Below, piece by piece: positions 50,770 to 58,872 of a stretch of DNA of 64,000 nucleotides. Position 1 is the stretch's first letter. The number at the start of each line of letters is the position of its first letter. The notes under the pieces were generated by a model. The model saw only the letters and a program-made list of their open reading frames with translations. It had not been told where the DNA came from and made no database searches. The translations under genes and the position numbers were made by a program. The DNA comes from JBBPYC01 sp965218765 (GTDB taxonomy: Bacteria; Pseudomonadota; Gammaproteobacteria; Burkholderiales; Burkholderiaceae_C): positions 1,116,001-1,180,000 of the forward strand of contig CBDCLU010000002.1 in the NCBI GenBank assembly GCA_965218765.1, in the 5' to 3' direction.

Positions 50770-51537
50770 TCAAAACGTGCCGGGATACATCCCGCCGTCG
50801 GCCAGCACGTTCTGCCCGGTGAGGTAGCCCGCGTGCGTGCTGCACAGGAACGCGCAGATCGCGCCGAACTCCTCCGCGTTGCCGAAGCGCTTGGCCGGCA
50901 CGCCGTTGCGGCGCGCTTCCAGCATGTCGGGCTTGGTCATGCTGCGCAGGCGGTCGGTGTCGAACACGCCGGGCAGCAGGTTGTTGATGGTCACGCCTTT
51001 CGCTGCGATCGGTGAGCGCGCCACACCTGCGACGAAGCCGGTCAAGCCGCTGCGCGCGCCGTTGGACAGGCCGAGCACGGGGATCGGCGCCTTCACCGCG
51101 CCCGACGTGATGTTCACGATGCGTCCAAAGCCGCGTTCAGCCATGCGGTCGACGTTCGCCTTGATGAGTTCGATCGGGGTCAGCATGTTCGCATCCAGCG
51201 CCTTGATCCAGGCGTCGCGCTCCCAGTCGCGGAAGTCGCCCGGCGGCGGGCCGCCCGCGTTGGTGACGACGATGTCGAAATCGCTGCGCATCGCGTGCAC
51301 GGCCGCGCGCCCCTCCGGTGTCGTGATGTCGCAGGCCACGCTTTCCACCGCGGCGCCGCTGCCGCTGTCTTCCGCCTCCTTCTGTAGCCGCTGCACCGCG
51401 TCGGCGAGCGGATCGGCACCGCGTGCGTTGATCAGCACGTGCACGCCTTCGCGCACCAGTGCCTGCGCGCAGCCGAAGCCGAGTCCCTTGCTGGCGCCGC
51501 AGACCAGCGCCCATCTGCCTTTGATTCCCAAATCCAT
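50770..51537 (-). CDS. SDR-family protein lacking the usual catalytic Tyr and Lys
   Basis: Predicted 255 aa with a normal SDR fold: cofactor loop CGASKGLG at about 13-20, TNAGG at 92-96, the Ser145 position in NITSGAV and a VLADGGMYPGTF ending. At the place of the YxxxK pair it reads LGLSNGARSGLTGF, so Ser158 replaces Tyr and Arg162 replaces Lys. A subgroup of SDRs shares this SN-x2-R pattern and may use a different mechanism or have no dehydrogenase activity. It follows the EamA gene on the same strand after 36 bases and precedes the LprI-like gene. Confidence 0.82.
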   Translation of the reverse strand: MDLGIKGRWALVCGASKGLGFGCAQALVREGVHVLINARGADPLADAVQRLQKEAEDSGSGAAVESVACDITTPEGRAAVHAMRSDFDIVVTNAGGPPPGDFRDWERDAWIKALDANMLTPIELIKANVDRMAERGFGRIVNITSGAVKAPIPVLGLSNGARSGLTGFVAGVARSPIAAKGVTINNLLPGVFDTDRLRSMTKPDMLEARRNGVPAKRFGNAEEFGAICAFLCSTHAGYLTGQNVLADGGMYPGTF

Positions 51538-51573
51538 CGCATGCTCCTTGTTGATTGCGTGGTCGACCCGCGG

Positions 51574-52506
51574 CTATTGTGCGCGGCGCACCCTGGGCGC
51601 GCGCGTGAACACGAAGATGCCCGCCAGCACGCTGAGCGTGCCGAGCGCGATCGCGGGCGTGAATGGCTCGCCGAGCAGCAGCACGCCTAACAGCAACGTC
51701 GTCATCGGCCCGACCATGCCGGTCTGCGCAGCCACGGTGGCGCCGACCCGCTCGATGCCCATCATCACAAGCAGCACCGGCAGCGCGGTGCAGACGGTGG
51801 CGTTCAGCAGCGACAGCCAGATCACCTCGGGCGCAACGCTGGTCGCTGCCGCGATCGGCCGCAGCAGCAAAAATTGCGCAATGCAGCAAACGCAGGCAAC
51901 CGTGGTGGCCAGGCCTACCAGCCGCAACGAGCCGATGCGCTGCACGAGTTGCCCGCTGTAGACCAGATAGACCGCATAGCTGAGCGCACTGCCGATCACG
52001 AGCGCAGCGCCGAGCGCGGTGTCTGCATGCGCGGCCCGAGTCGATTCGCGCGCGAATACCAGCAGCACGCCGCCGTAACTGATCGCCATGCCCGCCGCTT
52101 GCCGCCAGGTGAAACGCTTGGCAAAAAGCAGCCAGCCCAGCAGCATCACGAGCGTCGGGTTCAGATACAGGATCAGGCGCTCCAGCGACGCGGTGATGTA
52201 TTGCAGGCCCGCAAAGTCCAGAAAGCTCGCCAGGTAGTAGCCGCTCACACCCAAGCCGATGATGCCGAGCCAATCCATGCGTGCGATCGGCGGTTTGCCG
52301 CGCCCTGCCAACCAGGCCATCGCCACGAAGATCGGCAGCGCAAACAGCATGCGCAACATGATCAGCGTGATCGCATCGACACCGTAGCGGTAGGCGAACT
52401 TCACGATGATCGCCTTGCCGCTGAACGCGACTGCGCCGGCGGCCGCCATCAACATGCCGGGCACTATGCTTTTGCTAGCTACAGAGGCAGATCCTTTCAG
52501 CGCCAC
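51574..52506 (-). CDS. EamA-family (DMT superfamily) transporter, second copy
   Basis: Predicted 310 aa protein of ten helices in two EamA repeats. SGKAIIVKFAYRYGVDAITLIMLRM is in the first and LLGVLLLGEPFTPAIALGTLSVLAGIFVF in the second, both characteristic of metabolite exporters. The frame opens at a GTG (52506) that lies inside a dispersed repeat; an ATG at 52455 just before the first helix is an alternative start that removes the repeat-coded residues. Only distant similarity to the other EamA protein encoded at 32089 is seen. Confidence 0.86.
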   Translation of the reverse strand: MALKGSASVASKSIVPGMLMAAAGAVAFSGKAIIVKFAYRYGVDAITLIMLRMLFALPIFVAMAWLAGRGKPPIARMDWLGIIGLGVSGYYLASFLDFAGLQYITASLERLILYLNPTLVMLLGWLLFAKRFTWRQAAGMAISYGGVLLVFARESTRAAHADTALGAALVIGSALSYAVYLVYSGQLVQRIGSLRLVGLATTVACVCCIAQFLLLRPIAAATSVAPEVIWLSLLNATVCTALPVLLVMMGIERVGATVAAQTGMVGPMTTLLLGVLLLGEPFTPAIALGTLSVLAGIFVFTRAPRVRRAQ

Positions 52507-52518
52507 AGCCGTTTTTCA
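52466..52518. repeat. Dispersed ~60 bp repeat, copy E, at the EamA gene start
   Basis: The order TTTTGCTAGCTAC, AGAGGCAG, TCAGCGCCA, AGCCGTTTTTCA fits the dispersed element seen elsewhere in this window. It covers the GTG candidate start of the EamA gene, so the gene either uses the repeat for its first codons or begins downstream at 52455. Confidence 0.5.
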
Positions 52519-52551
52519 CTGAAATTTCTTTGGGTCTGCCGACTCGCGGCG

Positions 52552-52590
52552 GCCTGAAAAGCAAACGGCGCCCGCAACCTGGGGCGCCGT
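52552..52590 (-). terminator. Rho-independent terminator of tctBA
   Basis: On the minus strand a nine-base stem ACGGCGCCC / GGGCGCCGT (52590-52582 and 52573-52565) with an eight-base loop is followed by TTTGCTTTT. It lies 68 bases past the tctA stop codon and is the clearest intrinsic terminator in the window. Confidence 0.8.
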
Positions 52591-52658
52591 CAGTTCGATG
52601 ATTGCGTCCCGGCCGGAGCGCAACGCTCGGCCGGGGCATGCAACTTATCCGCGCACCG

Positions 52659-54173
52659 TCAATCTTCTTCCTGGAACGCGACTTCGCGGCTGCTCTTCAC
52701 GGCTGGCAGCGCGACGATGATGATCAGCACCAGCGCGACCGCCAGCAGGCTCGCCGACAGCGGGCGCGTCACCAGCACGCTCCAGTCGCCGCGCGACAGC
52801 AGCAGCGCACGCCGCAGGTTCTCTTCCATCATCGGTCCGAGGATGAAGCCGAGCAACAGCGGCGCGGGCTCGGTGCCGAGCTTGATGAACAGGTAGCCGA
52901 TGATGCCGAACGCGCCGACCATCCAGATGTCGAACGTGTTGTTGTTGGTCGAATAAACACCGATCGCACAGAACAGCACGATCGACGGAAACAGCCAGCG
53001 GTACGGAATCGTGAGCAGCTTGATCCAGATGCCGATCAGCGGCAGGTTCAGGATCACGAGCATCGCGTTGCCGATCCACATGGAGGCGATCAGGCCCCAG
53101 AACAGTTCCGGGTTGCTCGTCATCACCTGCGGGCCCGGCTGGATGTTGTGGATCGTCATCGCACCGACCATCAGCGCCATCACTGCGTTCGGCGGGATGC
53201 CCAGGGTCAGCAGCGGGATGAACGAAGTCTGCGAGCCGGCGTTGTTCGCCGATTCCGGCGCCGCGACGCCGCGGATGTTGCCCTGGCCGAATGGCACTTC
53301 GCCTTTTCTGAGCTTGGTCTTTTTCTCGATCGTGTAGGCCGCGAACGCCGACAGCATCGCGCCGCCGCCGGGCAGGATGCCCAGCGCCGAGCCGAGCGCG
53401 GTGCCGCGCAGCACCGCCGGAAACATGTTCTTGAAGTCCTCGCGGGTCGGAAACAGGCCTTGCACCTTGCCCGTGAAGACTTCGCGCGATGCTTCCGGCT
53501 CGGACAGATTCTTGATGATCTCGCCGTAGCCGAACACGCCCATCGCGATCGTGATGAACCCGATGCCGTCGGTCAGTTCCGGGATGTCGAACGAGAACCG
53601 TGCGACGCCCGAGTTCACGTCGGTGCCGACCAGCCCCAGCAAAAGCCCCAGCACGATCATCGCGATCGCGTTGATCAGCGAGCCGCTGGCCAGCACCACC
53701 GCGCCGATCAGGCCCAGCACCATCAGCGAGAAGTATTCGGCCGGGCCGAACTTGAATGCGACTTCCGTCAGGGGCCCGGAGAACGCGGCGAGGATCAGGG
53801 TGCCGACGCAACCCGCGAAGAACGAGCCCAGGCCGGCGGCGGCCAAGGCCGGACCAGCCCGGCCTTTGCGCGCCATCTGATAGCCGTCGATCACCGTCAC
53901 GACCGATGATGATTCGCCCGGCAGATTCACCAGGATCGCCGTGGTCGAGCCGCCGTACTGCGCGCCGTAGTAGATGCCGGCCAGCATGATCAGCGCCGAC
54001 ACCGGCGGCAGCGCATAGGTGGCCGGCAACAGCATCGCGATGGTCGCAACCGGACCGATGCCCGGCAGCACGCCGATCAACGTGCCGAGCAGGCAGCCGA
54101 CGAAACAGTAGAGAAGATTGATGCCGGTGAAGGCGACACCGAAGCCCAGCGACAGGTTGGCGAACAGATCCAT
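52659..54173 (-). CDS. tctA: Tripartite tricarboxylate transporter large permease (TctA)
   Basis: Predicted 504 aa membrane protein with about eleven helices. The first conserved block is GTLIGVLPGIGPVATIAMLLPATYALPP and the second is GLGILPGGGAMLSAFAAYTIEKK, the two PG-rich loops that mark TctA. ANNAGSQTSFIPLLTLGIPPNAVMALM lies between. It forms the transport path of a tripartite tricarboxylate importer with TctB encoded upstream. A strong intrinsic terminator follows. No tctC gene is adjacent; the one in this window lies at 42143. Confidence 0.95.
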   Translation of the reverse strand: MDLFANLSLGFGVAFTGINLLYCFVGCLLGTLIGVLPGIGPVATIAMLLPATYALPPVSALIMLAGIYYGAQYGGSTTAILVNLPGESSSVVTVIDGYQMARKGRAGPALAAAGLGSFFAGCVGTLILAAFSGPLTEVAFKFGPAEYFSLMVLGLIGAVVLASGSLINAIAMIVLGLLLGLVGTDVNSGVARFSFDIPELTDGIGFITIAMGVFGYGEIIKNLSEPEASREVFTGKVQGLFPTREDFKNMFPAVLRGTALGSALGILPGGGAMLSAFAAYTIEKKTKLRKGEVPFGQGNIRGVAAPESANNAGSQTSFIPLLTLGIPPNAVMALMVGAMTIHNIQPGPQVMTSNPELFWGLIASMWIGNAMLVILNLPLIGIWIKLLTIPYRWLFPSIVLFCAIGVYSTNNNTFDIWMVGAFGIIGYLFIKLGTEPAPLLLGFILGPMMEENLRRALLLSRGDWSVLVTRPLSASLLAVALVLIIIVALPAVKSSREVAFQEED

Positions 54174-54189
54174 GTGTTTCCTTAGATGC

Positions 54190-54678
54190 TCAACCGGTGA
54201 TGAACGCTGGCCAGACCTGGAACTGGAGCTTCAGCGCCATCACGAACGTCACATAGCTGCCGATCGCCAGGATGATGGCCACCACCACGACTTCATTGAA
54301 GCGGAAGGTGTCACCGCCGAGCGCCGCGACAAAGGTCAGCACGATGATCGCCACGATCAGGCCCATGGAAGGCAGCCCGATGCTCGGCAGGCCGCCCAGC
54401 AGGACACCGAACAGAAAGTTCGACAGGATCACGAAGAACAGCGGCCGCCAGGCCCAGGCGCCGATGCGTCCGCCGTCCTCCGGTGCCTTGCCTGTCATGG
54501 AGATCAACATGATCAACCCGCCCAGCAGCGCCAGGATCACGCCCAGGATCAGCGGAAAGTAGCCGGGCCCCATGCGCGCACCGTTGCCGATGTTGTAGTT
54601 GCGTGCGCCCAGCGCGAACGCGATGCCGATGGCGGCGAACATCAGTCCGGCAAAGAAATCTCTCTGGCTTTTGATCAT
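54190..54678 (-). CDS. tctB: Tripartite tricarboxylate transporter small permease (TctB)
   Basis: Predicted 162 aa four-helix protein. IKSQRDFFAGLMFAAIGIAFALGARNYNIGNGARMGPGYFPLILG is the typical TctB opening. I chose the ATG at 54678, which is preceded by an AGGAG-type site on the minus strand, over a longer upstream frame. It ends 17 bases before tctA and is cotranscribed with it. Confidence 0.92.
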   Translation of the reverse strand: MIKSQRDFFAGLMFAAIGIAFALGARNYNIGNGARMGPGYFPLILGVILALLGGLIMLISMTGKAPEDGGRIGAWAWRPLFFVILSNFLFGVLLGGLPSIGLPSMGLIVAIIVLTFVAALGGDTFRFNEVVVVAIILAIGSYVTFVMALKLQFQVWPAFITG

Positions 54679-54877
54679 GCGTGTGGTCTCCTGCTTTGCG
54701 CAGCGCGTGTTCGGATGGTGCCGATGCGGGAACGATCGCAGCGCGCGGGCCGGATCGGGTGAACGACCGTTAGCGCGGCATGCCGGCGGCGGCTTTTCCA
54801 ATCATCATGCGGGAACGAATTAAAACAGGTTCGGCAGGCCGTGCCACGCTATTTTTTGCCCATCCAGCCAGTCAGCT

Positions 54878-56674
54878 TCAGGTCAGCGGCGGCGTTGTAG
54901 CCAGCACCTCGTCGGTCACCGTGGCGCCGGACGCGACCCGCAGGGCGCCGGCCAGCCGCAGCGGCCGCATGCCGTCGGCCACCGCCTGCCGGCGCAGTGC
55001 CTCGACGTTCGGGCTGTCGTTCACAAGCTGCCGGAACGCATCGGACACGGTGAGCAGTTCGAACAAGCCCATGCGCCCCATGAAGCCGGTCATGCGGCAA
55101 TCGACGCAGCCGACCGGCCGGTACGGCTGCCAGTTGCCGTTGATCTTCCAGGGGCGGATCAATTCGTCGAGCGCCTCGCGCGAGGCCTCCGGGTCCGGCT
55201 CGCGACACTGCCGGCACAACGTGCGCACGAGCCGCTGTGCGAGCACACCGAGCAGGGTCGCGTTCACCAGATACGGCGGCACGCCGAGCTCCATCAGCCT
55301 TGTCACGGCGGAAGGCGCATCGTTCGTGTGCAGTGTGGAGAACACCAGATGCCCGGTCAGCGCGGCCTGCACCGCCATGTCGGCGGTCGCGGCGTCGCGG
55401 ATCTCGCCGACCATGATGATGTCCGGGTCCTGCCGCATCAGTGCGCGCAGGCCTTCGGGGAACGTGAAGTCGAGCTGCGCCTGCACCTGCGTCTGGTTGA
55501 AGCTCGGCTCGATCATCTCGATCGGGTCCTCGATCGTGCTGACGTTGACTTCCTCGGTCGCCAGGCGCCGCAACGTCGAATACAAGGTACTGGTCTTGCC
55601 GGAGCCGGTCGGGCCCGTGACCAGCACGATGCCGTGCGGACGTTTCGTGAGCTGCTCCCAGCGCTTCGCGTCGTGCGACGTGAAGCCGAGCGCGTCGAGA
55701 TCCTTGACCGCGGTGTCCGGGTCGAAGATGCGCATCACCATCTTCTCGCCGAACGCGGTCGGCAACGTGGACAGCCGCATCTCGACTTCCTCGCCCCGCG
55801 GGTTGCGCGTCTTGATGCGGCCGTCCTGCGGGCGCCGGCGTTCCACCACGTCCATGCGGCCCAGGAGTTTGATGCGCGCGGTCATCGCGCCGAGCACACC
55901 GGGCGGCAGTTGATAGACCGGATGCAGCACGCCGTCGATGCGAAAGCGGATCACGCCCTGCTCGCGGCGCGGCTCGAGGTGGATGTCGGACGCGCGCTGG
56001 TCGAACGCGTACTGCCAGAGCCAATCGACCACCTTGACGACGCCCTGGTCGTTCGCGTCGAGCTGCTTGGTGCTGTTGCCGAGTTCGACCAGCTGCTCGA
56101 AGCTGGCCGTGCTCGAGTTGCCGCCGGCCTTTTGCGCAACCCGGACCGATTTGGCGAGCGCGAAGAACTCTGCGCGAAAACGCTGGATGTCCTGCGGATT
56201 GGCGACCACGCGGCGCACGCTGCGGCGCGACTGGCGTTCGACTTCGCCGATCCAGTCGGTGATGAACGGCTCGGCGGTGGCCACCACCACTTCCTTCGGC
56301 GTGACCTGCACCGGCAGCACGCGGTGCCGCTCGGCATAGGCCGCGCTCATCGTCTCCGCCACCTTGCCGACATCGACACGCAGCGGATCGATGCGCAGAT
56401 ACATCAGCTCGGCGCGCTTGGCCAGATATTGCGTGAGTGCTTCCGCATCGAGCGGCTTGCCGTCGGATGCGCGCGCCATCGCCACATTGGCGAGGCGCAC
56501 CAGCGGGTGCAGCGTGCTCTCCGCCTGCGCGCAGCGCGCGATGGTGCGCTGCGCTTCCTCCGATGTGATCACCGCATCGGCGCGCAGCCAGTCGACCAGC
56601 AGCCGCCAGTGCAGCGGGCCGTGATGCGGCTTGGTCGGGGCTGCAGCAGCAGTGGCATCCACAAGTTCGTCCAT
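54878..56674 (-). CDS. Type II/IV secretion ATPase (PilB/GspE-like)
   Basis: Predicted 598 aa hexameric ATPase. The N-terminal third (about 1-190) is a GspE-type N1/N2 region. The core has Walker A GPTGSGKTS, the Asp box, GEIRDAATADMA (Walker B region) and the His box GHLVFSTLHTND. A zinc-like tetra-Cys element follows: CRQC, then CVDC about 40 residues on. No pilin, secretin or other type II secretion genes are nearby. The start lies directly against the stop of the spermidine-synthase-like gene, so both are read as one unit. It could power a type IV pilus-like or secretion machine encoded elsewhere. Confidence 0.9.
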   Translation of the reverse strand: MDELVDATAAAAPTKPHHGPLHWRLLVDWLRADAVITSEEAQRTIARCAQAESTLHPLVRLANVAMARASDGKPLDAEALTQYLAKRAELMYLRIDPLRVDVGKVAETMSAAYAERHRVLPVQVTPKEVVVATAEPFITDWIGEVERQSRRSVRRVVANPQDIQRFRAEFFALAKSVRVAQKAGGNSSTASFEQLVELGNSTKQLDANDQGVVKVVDWLWQYAFDQRASDIHLEPRREQGVIRFRIDGVLHPVYQLPPGVLGAMTARIKLLGRMDVVERRRPQDGRIKTRNPRGEEVEMRLSTLPTAFGEKMVMRIFDPDTAVKDLDALGFTSHDAKRWEQLTKRPHGIVLVTGPTGSGKTSTLYSTLRRLATEEVNVSTIEDPIEMIEPSFNQTQVQAQLDFTFPEGLRALMRQDPDIIMVGEIRDAATADMAVQAALTGHLVFSTLHTNDAPSAVTRLMELGVPPYLVNATLLGVLAQRLVRTLCRQCREPDPEASREALDELIRPWKINGNWQPYRPVGCVDCRMTGFMGRMGLFELLTVSDAFRQLVNDSPNVEALRRQAVADGMRPLRLAGALRVASGATVTDEVLATTPPLT

Positions 56675-57448
56675 CTACTTCACCATCGGCTTGAACGCAC
56701 GTAGCCACTTGACGGCCGGCAACCCGAACCGCGTCTGCACGAAATCGGCGCGCTGTGCGAGCAGTTCGCGCGCCGGCCGCCCGGCGGTGCGCTGCGCCAG
56801 CACCACCGTATTGCCTTCGCGGGTCGGCTTGAACAGCCAGAGCGCACGTTCGCCGAACACGTCGGCAATTTTTTCGAGGCTGCGCGGCAGGCTCGATGAG
56901 CGGCCGAACAGGTTCACCGTCATGCAGCCGTCCTCGGTCAGCAGCGCGCGGCAGTCGGCATAAGCCTCGATGCTGTCGAGCACCGGCGCGGCAGCGTCGT
57001 CGTCGTAGAGGTCCACCTGCAGCGCATCGATGCTGCCGGCCCAGCGCGAATTTCGGATTTCCTCGCGCGCATCGGCAAGCACGATCTCGAGCCGTTTGTC
57101 TTCGCGCGGCAGCTTGAACCAGCCACGGCAGGCCGCAAGCACCTGCGGGTTCAGCTCGACCGCGGTGGTGCGCGCAAGGCGCAACTTCTGATGGCAGAAC
57201 TTGGTCAGCGAGCCGGCGCCCAGGCCGAGCTGCATGGCCTGCCGCTCCTTGATCTTGGCCGGCTCGACGAACAGCAGCCAAGCCATCATGCGCTGCACGT
57301 ATTCGAGTTCGATCTCATATGGGCTGTCGATCAGCATCGTGCCCTGCACCCAGGGCGTGGACAGATGCAGAAAGCGCACGCCGGCTTCTTCCGAGCAGTT
57401 GACGTCGGGCAGATCTGCGGTCGGAGCGGCTCGGGCAATGACAGTCAT
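56675..57448 (-). CDS. Spermidine synthase-like methyltransferase-fold protein
   Basis: Predicted 257 aa protein. YEIELEYVQRMMAWLLF and AMQLGLGAGSLTKFCHQKL (the SAM-type glycine loop) are followed by AVELNPQVLAACRGWF and DALQVDLYDDDAAAPVLDS, the spermidine synthase active-site layout, though the acidic pattern is not complete enough to claim the polyamine reaction. I chose the ATG at 57448 over an upstream start. The stop is adjacent to the ATPase start. Orphan proteins of this type are common in Burkholderiales; function is unclear. Confidence 0.78.
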   Translation of the reverse strand: MTVIARAAPTADLPDVNCSEEAGVRFLHLSTPWVQGTMLIDSPYEIELEYVQRMMAWLLFVEPAKIKERQAMQLGLGAGSLTKFCHQKLRLARTTAVELNPQVLAACRGWFKLPREDKRLEIVLADAREEIRNSRWAGSIDALQVDLYDDDAAAPVLDSIEAYADCRALLTEDGCMTVNLFGRSSSLPRSLEKIADVFGERALWLFKPTREGNTVVLAQRTAGRPARELLAQRADFVQTRFGLPAVKWLRAFKPMVK

Positions 57449-57568
57449 GTGCCTCAGTGTGCCAGCGCGGCTGCGATCAGTGGCCATCCGACCTGCACAG
57501 GCACGGCAACAAGATCACGGGTGGCTTCAAAAACGATCGTCTGCACAGCGCAGCGACCCGGTGCTGAC

Positions 57569-57952
57569 TCAATGCATTTGCGTGCCTGGCCCATCGAACC
57601 TCAGGTTCAGCGCCCGTGCTGCAGCATCCAGGCGCCTGTCACGGGTCCACAACTGCGCACCCGGCGTGAGCATCACAGCGGCCAGCAGGTGTGCGTCAAC
57701 CCAGCCAATGCCGGTTCCGGCCAGCGAATACCGCTCAAGCATGGCGAGAACTTCGTGGTCATCCGCCCCGCTGGCTTGGGGCAGTCTGCCCAGCAGCTCC
57801 AGCACGCCCGTACGGTCGCGGAGAGTTCCACACGCGATCTCGCCGATCACGAACGGATGCATGACGACGGTCCGCCTGCCGAGCTGCTCCTGCAGGCTCG
57901 CATCGCTCACGCTGAGATGATCGATCCAGATCGACGTGTCGACCAGGATCAA
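57569..57952 (-). CDS. vapC: VapC-family PIN-domain toxin
   Basis: Predicted 127 aa ribonuclease toxin. Asp5 (MILVDTSIWI), Glu38 (FVIGEIACG) and an Asp in GIGWVDAHLLAA form the acidic PIN active site, and LWTRDRRLDAAARAL supplies the last conserved Asp. The gene overlaps vapB by four bases. Length is normal for VapC, so it looks active. Confidence 0.92.
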   Translation of the reverse strand: MILVDTSIWIDHLSVSDASLQEQLGRRTVVMHPFVIGEIACGTLRDRTGVLELLGRLPQASGADDHEVLAMLERYSLAGTGIGWVDAHLLAAVMLTPGAQLWTRDRRLDAAARALNLRFDGPGTQMH

Positions 57953-58158
57953 TGTGGTTCTTCCTCAGGGGTCGATTGGCGGCGCGAAACCGGCTTCAGC
58001 CCAGGCTCGCTGCCGCCCAGCCGCGCGAGCCGCTTGGCACTTTCCCGCTCGATCAGGGCTTTCAGCCCCTCTCGCACCAGCGCGGTTCGATCGAGCGGAC
58101 CAGCAAGGCGCGCTGCCGTGACAAGTAATTCGTCATCGATGTTGATGGTGGTGCGCAT
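57949..58158 (-). CDS. vapB: VapB-family antitoxin
   Basis: Predicted 69 aa. MRTTINIDDELLVTAARLAG is a ribbon-helix-helix DNA-binding start; the C-terminal part is charged and should wrap the toxin. The TALVREGLKALIERESAKRLARLGG stretch is typical of VapB partners of PIN toxins. It would neutralise VapC and repress the operon through the palindrome at 58181-58204. Confidence 0.9.
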   Translation of the reverse strand: MRTTINIDDELLVTAARLAGPLDRTALVREGLKALIERESAKRLARLGGSEPGLKPVSRRQSTPEEEPH

Positions 58159-58180
58159 CCAACCTGCTCCATGTCGAAAG

Positions 58181-58204
58181 CATCAAATCTATCACTTTTT
58201 GATG
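58181..58204. promoter_or_regulatory. Candidate VapBC autoregulatory operator
   Basis: CATCAAA at 58181-58187 and TTTGATG at 58198-58204 form a perfect seven-base inverted repeat with a ten-base spacer, 23 bases upstream of the vapB start. The region is clearly more A/T rich than its surroundings, as expected for a promoter. VapB ribbon-helix-helix dimers usually bind such sites. Confidence 0.5.
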
Positions 58205-58244
58205 ACGAATATCGTGCTTTGGTCGCTGCCTTTGTTCTGTCCCC

Positions 58245-58805
58245 TCAATCAACGAGACCATGCGATGCAAACACCTCACGCCACGCTTTCAACTTCTGCG
58301 CGAACGTCGTGGATGCATTCGCCGGACTGGTCGATGGCAGGCGGTGAAATGCGATCGATGCGGCGCGCGCATGCCCGGCCTGCTCGAACGCGCCGCGCAC
58401 CGCATCGGCATGTTTGAAGCTCGCCGCGCCGTTGTGCGCCACCGCCACCAGCCGCGGGCACTGGCGCGCCAATCCGGCGAAGTCGCTCAACGCGGCGTTG
58501 CGGATGTTCGCGTCCAGGCTGCCGATGCGGTCGCAACTGGCATAGACGTCCCAGAGACCAAGCCGCTTGGACAGCAGCCATTCGCTCTTTTTTTCATAGC
58601 TGGAAACGATTACTGGACTAGCGCCATCAGGCCAAACGGCTTGCAAAATGGCCCAGAAGCGGTTCTGCGGGTGCGCGTAGTAGCACTGCTCGGCCAGGGA
58701 CCGGCCACCGGGAAAGCTGCCGAGGATAAGCAGCACGGTCGATGCGTTGACGACCGGCGGCAGGCCGGTGAGGCGGTTGGCGGGCGGCAGGCGTGGTTCA
58801 GACAT
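58245..58805 (-). CDS. DNA glycosylase of the uracil/hypoxanthine (Mug-like) type
   Basis: Predicted 186 aa enzyme. The family opening VLLILGSFPGGRSLAEQCYYAHPQNRFW (ILGSFPG at 27-33, AHPQNRFW at 44-51) matches hypoxanthine-DNA glycosylases of the UDG superfamily; HRLPSTSPAN near the C terminus is the second active-site motif. It would remove deaminated or mismatched bases. I chose the ATG at 58805; a GTG 24 bases upstream is possible. Residues about 57-74 are encoded by a dispersed repeat copy. Confidence 0.87.
   Translation of the reverse strand: MSEPRLPPANRLTGLPPVVNASTVLLILGSFPGGRSLAEQCYYAHPQNRFWAILQAVWPDGASPVIVSSYEKKSEWLLSKRLGLWDVYASCDRIGSLDANIRNAALSDFAGLARQCPRLVAVAHNGAASFKHADAVRGAFEQAGHARAASIAFHRLPSTSPANASTTFAQKLKAWREVFASHGLVD
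58585..58637. repeat. Dispersed ~60 bp repeat, copy F, inside the glycosylase gene
   Basis: TTTTTTTCATAGCTGG, a TTACTGGACTAGCGCC step and AGGCCAAAC follow the order of the dispersed element (A/T tract, ATAGCTG, AGCGC, AGGCCAAA). It lies in frame in the glycosylase gene and encodes a variable surface stretch between the two active-site blocks. Confidence 0.52.
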
Positions 58806-58872
58806 CGCGCGGGATCGGAATTGCTGCACGAAACGGTAGCATCACCGCGTTTTCGCGACAGCTGCAGCCACC

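Noticed and set aside
57569..58158. VapBC pair as a sign of a genomic island
   Set aside because: No integrase, tRNA, direct repeats or change in gene style surround it; it appears to be a single toxin-antitoxin insertion or a long-standing resident.
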